In this document: piece by piece, positions 30,476 to 36,168 of the stretch
How positions within the stretch are numbered: the first letter of the stretch is position 1
Layout of the letters: each line of letters begins with the position of its first letter
Assembly: GCA_945865755.1 (NCBI GenBank)
Contig: CAMBFS010000021.1
Span: 1 to 36,168, forward strand
DNA length: 36,168 nucleotides
Direction: 5' to 3'
Source of the DNA: Klebsiella pneumoniae
GTDB lineage: Bacteria; Desulfobacterota; Binatia; Bin18
Position numbers and translations under genes: made by a program
Notes under the pieces: generated by a model
What the model saw: only the letters and a program-made list of their open reading frames with translations
Databases searched by the model: none
What the model was told of the DNA's origin: nothing

Positions 30476-30505
30476 TTGCGCGCGCCCAGACTCTTTCCTT
30501 ATAAT
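30476..30505 (+). promoter_or_regulatory. Sigma-70-type promoter of the TANGO2 gene, near-leaderless
   Basis: A perfect TATAAT at 30500-30505 follows TTGCGC (30476-30481) by 18 bases. Transcription would start near 30512, only about five bases before the ATG at 30517, and no Shine-Dalgarno is present. The mRNA is probably leaderless or nearly so. Confidence 0.5.
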
Positions 30506-30516
30506 CCGCCACCACT

Positions 30517-31293
30517 ATGTGCACCCTCGCCTTCTACTTTCAGGTGTTTTCGCGCTACCCCATCGTCGCCGCCGCCAATCGAGACGAGTCCCTCAAACGT
30601 CCCTCGGCCTCGCCTTTGCGCCTGTGGGACACGCCCTGGATTTACGGCGGTCAAGACCTCATCGCTGGCGGCACCTGGCTGGGGATCAATGAACATGGCA
30701 TGATCGCCGCCTTGCTCAATCGTCACACCGGCGCCACGGCGGATCCGTCCCGTCGCTCGCGTGGGCTCCTGTGTCTCGATGCCCTCAAGTACACCTCGAT
30801 CGCCGATGCCCTCGCCTACGTGACGTCGCAGTCTCCCCAACAGTACAATCCGTTTAACTTGCTGATCGCCGACCGCACCGCCGCTTATGTGGTGTACGCC
30901 GAGGATGAGAGTTTTGAGATGGTGACGCTCACCCCAGGCTTCCACTTGCTCACCAATCGCAATCTCAATGACCACCAGTGCCCACGCATCGCCCGCTCGC
31001 TCCAGAATTTTTCGCAAGTCAGCCACACTCTCTCGCCAGCGGTGCGCAACGTGAACGACATCTTCACACACCTCCATCCCCTCCTCGCGCACCACGCCGC
31101 CGACCTTGACCCCCGTGCCAGTGTCTGCATTCATCTCGACGGCTACGGCACCTGCTCGTCCACGCTCCTCGCGTACGCCGCCGCCGAAGAGCGCTACAAG
31201 TACGCCTTCGCGCCTGGCGCTCCCTGCCGCCACACTTATAGTGAATTGCTGCCTCCGGGAACGTTGGCCAACAATCCGCCGTCCACCACATAA
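30517..31293 (+). CDS. TANGO2 / NRDE family protein
   Basis: 258 residues starting MCTLAFYFQVFSRYPIVAAA. The family signature is a Cys at position 2 followed by the ANRDE motif (AANRDESLKRPSASPLRLWD). GGQDLIAGGTWLGINEHGMI and AALLNRHTG are the other conserved blocks. The Met-Cys start is that of an N-terminal-nucleophile fold, though enzymatic activity has not been settled for the family; mitochondrial TANGO2 has been linked to lipid and heme handling. It overlaps the convergent SDR gene by 58 bases at the 3' end (31236-31293), so the C-terminal tail PGTLANNPPSTT is encoded antisense to that gene. Confidence 0.9.
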   Translation: MCTLAFYFQVFSRYPIVAAANRDESLKRPSASPLRLWDTPWIYGGQDLIAGGTWLGINEHGMIAALLNRHTGATADPSRRSRGLLCLDALKYTSIADALAYVTSQSPQQYNPFNLLIADRTAAYVVYAEDESFEMVTLTPGFHLLTNRNLNDHQCPRIARSLQNFSQVSHTLSPAVRNVNDIFTHLHPLLAHHAADLDPRASVCIHLDGYGTCSSTLLAYAAAEERYKYAFAPGAPCRHTYSELLPPGTLANNPPSTT

Positions 31294-31994
31294 GAAGCCC
31301 CGGTCACGAAGTCGCCCCCCTCGACCAAGAAGCGCACGGTTCGCACCACCTCCGCGACACTGCCCAACCGCCGCAGTGGTATCTGTCGCAGCAACACCTG
31401 CGTGTCCTGCTCGTCATATTCCTCCGGTGGCAACACCGGCCCCAGCACGACTTCATTCACTTGCACCCGTGGCGCGAGCGCTTTCGCCAACGCCAGCGTC
31501 AACCCATGCACTCCGCCTTTAGACACACAGTAAGGCAGGTAACCCGGCACCGGACGTTGGCCGCTCCAATCGCCCAGTTGAATAATTTTCCCACCGTCAG
31601 CCGCGCGCATCTCCCGCCCCAGCGTCAGCGCGAAAATAAAGGGGGCGGTCAGATTCACACACATCATGCGCCGCCACTCCCTCAGTGACGTACTCGCGAG
31701 CGGCGAGGGGCCAAACAGCGCCGCGTTGTTCACCAGAATGTCAATTTTTCCATCGCGCGCCAACATGCGCGCTTCTCGTGCCACACGGAGCGTCTCGTCA
31801 GTCCGAGACAGATCCCCTCGCACGACCGCCACCTGCCCACCCATCTCCCGAATAGCCACCGCGACATCCTCCCCTGATGATGAATTGACATGCACAATCA
31901 CCTGGACTCCAGCCTGGGCCAGCATGAGAGCGATGCCGCGCCCTACCCGTTTCGCCGCGCCGGTCACCAATGCGGTTTTTCCAGCCACCCTCAT
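31236..31994 (-). CDS. Pteridine-reductase-like short-chain dehydrogenase
   Basis: 252 residues. The cofactor loop TGAAKRVG (11-18) has the Lys-Arg form typical of pteridine reductases. ILVNNAALFGPSP is the usual NNA(G) segment. The catalytic set is Asp142 (LGDWSG) in place of the usual Ser, Tyr155 and Lys159 (YCVSK). Asp-13-Tyr-4-Lys is the spacing of trypanosomatid PTR1, not of FabG. The C-terminal FVTGASYVVDGGLLANVPGG is conventional. It would reduce a pterin or a similar ketone/imine with NADPH. Start at 31994 (MRVAGKTALV). The gene converges with the TANGO2 gene; a miniature element begins 20 bases upstream of the start. Confidence 0.82.
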   Translation of the reverse strand: MRVAGKTALVTGAAKRVGRGIALMLAQAGVQVIVHVNSSSGEDVAVAIREMGGQVAVVRGDLSRTDETLRVAREARMLARDGKIDILVNNAALFGPSPLASTSLREWRRMMCVNLTAPFIFALTLGREMRAADGGKIIQLGDWSGQRPVPGYLPYCVSKGGVHGLTLALAKALAPRVQVNEVVLGPVLPPEEYDEQDTQVLLRQIPLRRLGSVAEVVRTVRFLVEGGDFVTGASYVVDGGLLANVPGGSNSL

Positions 31995-32004
31995 GACGAC
32001 TCCC

Positions 32005-32190
32005 TCTCCTGGTGCGACGGCATTAAGTTAGCGAGTTTTAGGTTCCGAGTTCCGAGTTCCAAATTCCCTCTCCCGGCTGGGAGAGGGCTAGGGTGAGGGG
32101 GATTCAGTGAGCTTTCCTTATTTTTTCCTGGGACTCGCAATCCGTCGGCGATCATGTTCCGGCTTAACTTCATGTCATTGCCTCCTGGGG
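32005..32190. mobile_element. Family A-type element copy 3, between SDR and histidine kinase
   Basis: Ends CGACGGCATTAAGTTAGC (32015) and GCTTAACTTCATGTCATTG (to 32180) are diverged family A termini. Flanks TCTCCTGGTG (32005-32014) and CCTCCTGGGG (32181-32190) agree at 8 of 10 positions, an aged target duplication. The 166-bp interior differs from copies 1 and 2: a GAGTTCC tandem and the hairpin CCCTCTCCCGGCTGGGAGAG then GG (32067-32088). The histidine kinase's last codons and stop lie within its right terminus. Confidence 0.7.
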
Positions 32191-33675
32191 CACCGGCAGT
32201 TCCACGCGAAAGGTCGCGCCCCCATCAGGATTGTTCTCGGCCACGATCCGTCCGTGGTGCAGTTCGACGATCTTTTGCGCGAACGTGAGTCCAAGTCCCG
32301 TGCCTTTTTCCTTGGTGGAAAAGAAGGGAGAAAACAGCCGGGGAAAATCCGCCTCGGCAATACCCGCCCCCTGATCCCGCATGGCAATGTCCACGTGCCG
32401 CGCACTCGCACCAAGCGTCACCACCACCTCCCCGATCGCGGGCGAGGCTTCCACCGCGTTCTTGAGCAGATTCAACAGCGCTTGTTTGAGCTTAATGCGA
32501 TCCACCGCCAGGAGAGCCAGCGGGGCCACCGTCTCCTCGCGAGCATAGATCATCGTGACACGTTGGGCGTTGGCGGCGGCGCGCAACTCCTCGACCACTT
32601 CACTCACCAAGGGGTCGAGCGCGCAGGGTTCACGATGCAGCTCAAAATCGCGCGAGAACACCAGCAGGTCGGACAAGGTGCGATTCAGGTCATTCAAGGT
32701 ATGATCAAACTGCTCGACACGCCCCTGCGCCTCGGTCACCACGGCGGTCGGCGTCGCCCCTTCTTCTTGCAACACCTCACGCAACAAATCACACTGCAAC
32801 CCCAACAATCCCACCTTCTGTAAGATTTGATGAGAGATCGCCGAGGACATTTGCCCGATCGCCGCCAGGCGCTCATTGCGGGCAAGGTCGAGGTTCATCC
32901 GCTGCAAGCGGCCATGTTGCTGCTCCAGGGTTCGGCGTCGCGTCGTCAAGGTGCGCACCAAGACATGCGCCGCGCCCACCGGCAACAGCCCAACGTACAA
33001 TCCACTGATGCCGAAGGTGTTCAACCCCAGGGTCAGAATCGCCACGTGCGGGGTCACCAGCAACAACCCCGTGGCCAACAGCGCGGGTAAACTCGCCGCC
33101 AACTCCACGCTAGCGGAATACTGCATGCCGTAACGCAAGCGGTGTTGCGCGCCATACCCCAAGGCGAAGACGCTCCAGCCGCCGATTTCACTCATCACGA
33201 ATCGCGACAAGGTTTCCACGTCATCCATCCGCAACGGCAGATGCCCGCCCGCCAAGCGAAAGATCGCATAGCGCGCGCTGAGCGCCACCAACAAGATAGC
33301 CGCCAGGTCAAAAACCCGGAGCAAGGGGTGAGCATCGCGCCGCACGGTCTCTGGCACGGTCACGAGTCCCCACCACCGCAACCCTCTGGCCAGCGGCGCG
33401 GTGAGCACGATGCTGGCCACGATCAACGGCAACGCGAACAGCCCAACGGCATACAATAAGGTGTTTGCCACCGTCAGAAACAGCAGGGACAAAAACACGT
33501 CCTCGCCCATATCGACGAACAGCAACAAGCCCACACACAGGAGCGGAAAAAAGGCGACGTACCACGCGAGCGAGCCGAGATTGAACGCCACCAGGCCAAT
33601 CACCGGCAGCACCACCCCCGCGCTCACGGAGATCAGCGTCCACGACAACGCTCGTTCTCGGTCCACAGCCGACAT
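32170..33675 (-). CDS. Membrane sensor histidine kinase
   Basis: About 501 residues from the ATG at 33675, which overlaps the previous stop (TGATG) and follows GGGAGAG. The N-terminal half has about seven to eight membrane spans in a 7TM-like sensor (VSAGVVLPVIGLVAFNLGSL, AILLVALSARYAIFRL, VGLLPVGAAHVLVRTLT). The dimerisation/phosphoacceptor helix carries His282 in GQMSSAISHQILQKVGLL. The kinase domain has the N-box QALLNLLKNAVEASP, G1 RDQGAGIAE, F-box FSPFFSTKEKGTGLGL and G2. All catalytic motifs are intact. The partner is almost certainly the LuxR-type regulator at 35141-35797, first gene of the same operon. The last residues AMT and the stop come from a miniature element. Confidence 0.92.
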   Translation of the reverse strand: MSAVDRERALSWTLISVSAGVVLPVIGLVAFNLGSLAWYVAFFPLLCVGLLLFVDMGEDVFLSLLFLTVANTLLYAVGLFALPLIVASIVLTAPLARGLRWWGLVTVPETVRRDAHPLLRVFDLAAILLVALSARYAIFRLAGGHLPLRMDDVETLSRFVMSEIGGWSVFALGYGAQHRLRYGMQYSASVELAASLPALLATGLLLVTPHVAILTLGLNTFGISGLYVGLLPVGAAHVLVRTLTTRRRTLEQQHGRLQRMNLDLARNERLAAIGQMSSAISHQILQKVGLLGLQCDLLREVLQEEGATPTAVVTEAQGRVEQFDHTLNDLNRTLSDLLVFSRDFELHREPCALDPLVSEVVEELRAAANAQRVTMIYAREETVAPLALLAVDRIKLKQALLNLLKNAVEASPAIGEVVVTLGASARHVDIAMRDQGAGIAEADFPRLFSPFFSTKEKGTGLGLTFAQKIVELHHGRIVAENNPDGGATFRVELPVPQEAMT

Positions 33676-35144
33676 CAATCTCTCCCAGTGAGGAAGCGGT
33701 CGATCCAGGGAGTGCGCCGCAACAGCAAGAAGCCGTATGCGGGATTGGCGGCATCGAAGTCGTGGTCGCGCAACGCGGTATTGATCCGCACGGCCAGAAA
33801 CTCGTGCCGCTCTTGGACGGACGCCTCACGCTCGCTGGTCGCGAACGACTCGTATTTCACCAGCAGTCGCTCGACGATGTCCCAGGTCGTTACGATACGC
33901 GCGGCGGCATACTCTGGCCCAGGGCCAGTGGAAAACTCGAACGCCACCACATAACACCAGCGCCCATCATGCCGCTGCATGCCGAGAAAACGGGTCTGGA
34001 GTTCCGCGCGTAACCACCCGCGCAGCAATTCCTCTTGTAGTCGCTCCACGAGGCCGTGAATGCCGAATGCCGTCAGGGACGACGTTTCCCCCCATCGCGG
34101 CAGCACGTCATCTGGAGCAATGTCACCGATCAACGGCAGCCCCCACACCGTCCGGCGCACCCGCGCCCGCCCATCATTCCATCCGCGCCGGAATAGCGCT
34201 TCCTGAAACCGCCCTTGCCCGGGTTCCCACTGAAGATAGAGATCAAACGGCTTGCGAAACTTGAAGGCCGCCCGCAGCCGTTGCTCAGTCCCTTCCTCCC
34301 CGGTCGCGACGATCCAGCTCCCACTGTAGTCGGTGATTTCGGCATAGCGGCGCTGCCACGACTGCGTGAATCGCGGCAGATCAATCGTCGTGCCGCTCGG
34401 CGTCACCGAGGGCGGCTCCTCACCCGTCGGCTCCCAGGAAAAGAGTTGCGTCGGCAATCCCACATTCACTTGCAGATTCGTGTACAGCACCTGTTGTCGG
34501 GCTTCCCCCCCGACCCCGCGCAACGTCAATTCGGTGGGAATGCCGGTCCCGCGCTCAATGATGAACTCGTAGGTCGAGACCAGGTTGTCACGAAAAGGAA
34601 TGAGAAACGCGGGCACCGACAGGCGCATTTTTCCTTCGGCCAGATAGGGCGCGACCATCCGCACCTCAATCAGCCGCATGCTGCGGTCAGTCACTGGCCG
34701 TTGCGCCAAGGCGGCCAAGGCCGTCAGCCAATCGCTCATGTCTCGCACGGCGGGCTGGAAGGGTTCGCCCAGCTCGGTCGCGGGCACACTGATGGTGAGA
34801 AAGTCAAACCACTCGCCCAGGCGCAGCATGAGGTTCCCTTGGTTCCAGCGTGGGCGCGCCAGCAACGCGGCCCCCTTGTGCAGGCCCGACTCCCAGCGAA
34901 AGGACAGAAATCCAGGTTTGCGAAAGGCCACCTCGATCCGCTCCTCGCGGGTTTCGCCATCCGCTTCTCGGACGGTATGCAGGACCGTGCCGCGATAATC
35001 ATCCAGTCGGTAATATGCCTCTCGGCACTGCGCCAGCACCTTGAGGACCTCATCCAACTGGTCCACGCCTTTCGCGTCTTGCGCCCACCCAGATGTCGAA
35101 CACAGGGAGAGGAAGAGGGTCAAAAGGAACGGCAGTGCTCTCAT
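33675..35144 (-). CDS. Secreted protein with two tandem DUF1571-like (LolA-fold-like) domains
   Basis: 489 residues with a signal peptide (MRALPFLLTLFLSLCSTSGW, cut after WAQ). Two copies of one domain are recognisable. About residues 35-230 contain YYRLDDYRGTVLHTVREADG and FRKPGFLSFRWE. About residues 260-450 contain RRYAEITDYSGSWIVATGEE, FKFRKPFDLYLQWEPGQGRF and RRGWNDGRARVR, the DUF1571 signature (Y..I.DY.G, KFRKPF...W). Such proteins are exported and resemble lipoprotein-carrier beta folds. Start and stop overlap both neighbours (ATGA with the regulator, TGATG with the kinase), so one mRNA encodes regulator, this protein and kinase. It may present the signal to the sensor, but that is inference. 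Confidence 0.75.
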   Translation of the reverse strand: MRALPFLLTLFLSLCSTSGWAQDAKGVDQLDEVLKVLAQCREAYYRLDDYRGTVLHTVREADGETREERIEVAFRKPGFLSFRWESGLHKGAALLARPRWNQGNLMLRLGEWFDFLTISVPATELGEPFQPAVRDMSDWLTALAALAQRPVTDRSMRLIEVRMVAPYLAEGKMRLSVPAFLIPFRDNLVSTYEFIIERGTGIPTELTLRGVGGEARQQVLYTNLQVNVGLPTQLFSWEPTGEEPPSVTPSGTTIDLPRFTQSWQRRYAEITDYSGSWIVATGEEGTEQRLRAAFKFRKPFDLYLQWEPGQGRFQEALFRRGWNDGRARVRRTVWGLPLIGDIAPDDVLPRWGETSSLTAFGIHGLVERLQEELLRGWLRAELQTRFLGMQRHDGRWCYVVAFEFSTGPGPEYAAARIVTTWDIVERLLVKYESFATSEREASVQERHEFLAVRINTALRDHDFDAANPAYGFLLLRRTPWIDRFLTGRD

Positions 35145-35797
35145 CGCGCGCTCCCCAGTCCCGCCTTCAGCGCGAGCACCGCGGCCTTGGTCCGATCATT
35201 CACTTGCAGTTTACGAAAGATGCTGGCCAGGTGCATCTTGACCGTCAATTCGCTGATGAACAGGCGGTGGCCAATCTCTTTGTTGTTCGCGCCGGTGGCG
35301 ACCAGGCGCAGCACTTCATCCTCTCTGGTGGTCAACGTGCGGACGATTTGTCGCAACTCCTCGGTCTCTTGGTCACGTTGGAACTCGCGTAGGAATTTTC
35401 CGGCGATCTCCGGGTTCAGCACGATCTCGCCCGCCGCCACCTTTCGCAGGGTATCGAGAATGTCGGTGGCGCGCGCGTTCTTCAACAGATACCCGACCGC
35501 CCCAGCCTTCACCGCGCGGAAGATCAAATCCGGATTGTCGTAGCCCGTGAAGATGACGACTTTCGAGGCTGGCGAATGCTTACGCACGTAGGCCGTCGCC
35601 TCGATCCCGTCGCCGTGCGGCATTTCGATGTCCATGAGGATGATCGTCGGGCTGGCCTCCTTGAGCATGGCTTCCAACTGCGCCAAATTTTCCGCGCCGC
35701 CCACGATCGTAAAATCGGGTTGCTTCTTGAAAATTTGTTGAAGTCCCGACAAGATCATCGGGTGGTCATCCACGATCAAAAGCGAAATTTTTTCCAT
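35141..35797 (-). CDS. LuxR/NarL-type response regulator
   Basis: 218 residues from the ATG at 35797 (MEKISLLIVDDHPMILSGLQ), after GGGGAA; a longer open frame to 35890 lacks a ribosome site. Receiver domain: acidic pair Asp10-Asp11, phosphoacceptor Asp56 (LMDIEMPHGDG), conserved Thr in VVIFTGYDN and Lys in YLLKNA. The helix-turn-helix domain LTTREDEVLRLVATGANNKE then IGHRLFISELTVKMHLASIF is the GerE/LuxR type (NKEIA..L..S..TVK.H). It is phosphorylated, most likely by the kinase two genes downstream, and binds DNA as a dimer. Possible autoregulation is suggested by an inverted repeat at its own promoter. Confidence 0.93.
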   Translation of the reverse strand: MEKISLLIVDDHPMILSGLQQIFKKQPDFTIVGGAENLAQLEAMLKEASPTIILMDIEMPHGDGIEATAYVRKHSPASKVVIFTGYDNPDLIFRAVKAGAVGYLLKNARATDILDTLRKVAAGEIVLNPEIAGKFLREFQRDQETEELRQIVRTLTTREDEVLRLVATGANNKEIGHRLFISELTVKMHLASIFRKLQVNDRTKAAVLALKAGLGSAR

Positions 35798-35834
35798 AAC
35801 GTTCCCCGGATTCATCCGCCACCAATCCTTAAAG

Positions 35835-35852
35835 GCCGTTCTACGGAACGGC
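35835..35852. promoter_or_regulatory. Inverted repeat GCCGTTC-TACG-GAACGGC at the operon's start site
   Basis: A perfect 7-bp inverted repeat around four bases, placed about 10 bases after the predicted -10 box on the reverse strand. It is either an operator for autoregulation by the LuxR-type protein or a 5' mRNA stem-loop. Confidence 0.45.
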
Positions 35853-35861
35853 ACGCCCGGC

Positions 35862-35890
35862 AGGATATGAAGCCCCCTCCCCCAGGTCAA
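35862..35890 (-). promoter_or_regulatory. Candidate sigma-70 promoter of the two-component operon
   Basis: On the reverse strand TTGACC (35890-35885) and TATCCT (35867-35862) are 17 bases apart, about 65 bases before the regulator's ATG. Five of six and four of six consensus matches. Confidence 0.45.
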
Positions 35891-36071
35891 GCAAGTCCCG
35901 ACAGACGACGGGCGACCGAGGACCGAGGACCGAAGCCAAAACCCAAGACGGCAGGAAGAGAAATGGCGGAAGCCAAATTCAATCTTTCCGCCATTTATAA
36001 ATATATAATTACTAAATTAAACTTACCGTTCGCTCATTTTGAGAACAACTTCTAAGAATTGCTAAACTGAG
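35891..36071. other. Intergenic stretch, turning AT-rich
   Basis: A GACCGAGGACCGA-type short repeat (35914-35932) is followed by an AT-rich segment from 35985 (TATAAATATATAATTAC). No gene is supported; the + strand open frame 35576-36055 is antisense to the regulator. Confidence 0.4.
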
Positions 36072-36168
36072 TTATTCCAATGGGTTAGAAACGATAGGGC
36101 GTGGTTCTATCAGAACTACCCTCTTCAGGTTGGTGTCCACATAGTCCTTGAACTCACTCGTTTCATAA
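36072..36168 (-). CDS. C-terminal end of an unidentified protein (cut by the right edge)
   Basis: The reverse strand is open from the window edge to TAA (36074-36072), encoding YETSEFKDYVDTNLKRVVLI and then EPRPIVSNPLE. It looks like ordinary protein sequence but is too short to assign. The alternative is chance. Confidence 0.4.
   Translation of the reverse strand, partial: YETSEFKDYVDTNLKRVVLIEPRPIVSNPLE

Noticed and set aside
29553..30692. 379-codon open frame on +
   Set aside because: Antisense of the MoxR ATPase and overlapping the TANGO2 gene in another frame; no domain.
32067..32088. CCCTCTCCC...GGGAGAGGG hairpin as terminator for the kinase operon or the SDR gene
   Set aside because: No T-run on either side and the motif recurs at 19148 and 19945 as part of repeats.
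34215..35543. 442-codon open frame on +
   Set aside because: Antisense of the DUF1571 protein and the response regulator; no recognisable motif.

Overview
The window looks like a chromosomal stretch of an uncultivated, moderately GC-rich Gram-negative bacterium. A deltaproteobacterial, Tectomicrobia-like or Binatota-like lineage would fit, but this is a low-confidence inference from gene style: GatCAB amidotransferase genes, a MoxR/VWA/BFN operon, cyclic-di-GMP-I riboswitches ahead of fibronectin/LamG proteins, and many dispersed hairpin repeats. No rRNA or tRNA gene was recognised.

Region 1 (1-9 kb) is an exopolysaccharide locus on the + strand. After the cut end of an insertion sequence come a six-hairpin/prenyltransferase-fold protein, a WecG/TagA glycosyltransferase, an O-antigen ligase-like polymerase, a PAPS sulfotransferase, a polysaccharide-deacetylase-like protein, a Wzx-type flippase and a GT4 glycosyltransferase. 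The last runs into the opposite-strand end of a LamG gene near 8985 and has lost its C-terminus.

Region 2 (9-13.9 kb) holds two large secreted proteins on the - strand, built from FN3, Ig-like, LamG and InlB-like repeat modules. Each is preceded by a clear cyclic-di-GMP-I (GEMM-I) riboswitch. In both leaders the segment between aptamer and Shine-Dalgarno carries three short arms that can form two mutually exclusive hairpins, a likely shared expression platform. Together with region 1 this suggests a c-di-GMP-controlled matrix or adhesin system.

Region 3 (13.9-20 kb) is a graveyard of sugar genes and toxin-antitoxin parts: an epimerase N-terminal scrap, a frameshifted acetyltransferase end, a truncated DegT aminotransferase fused to a LamG fragment, orphan antitoxins, a truncated MazF, a Uma2 nuclease, one intact epimerase and two tiny membrane proteins. 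It also holds nested miniature transposable elements. One family has 10-bp target duplications and another has TA duplications; each has inserted into the other.

Region 4 (20-36 kb) is mostly housekeeping: acyl-CoA dehydrogenase; gatA-gatB (gatC not seen here); a YraN nuclease-fold protein; a secreted cupredoxin-like protein; the operon moxR - VWA - bifunctional nuclease - YfgM-like TPR; a TANGO2/NRDE protein convergent with a pteridine-reductase-like SDR; and a tightly overlapping three-gene operon of response regulator, tandem-DUF1571 protein and histidine kinase. A 145-bp AT-rich palindrome-ended element lies at 26.1 kb, and a partial gene enters at the right edge.
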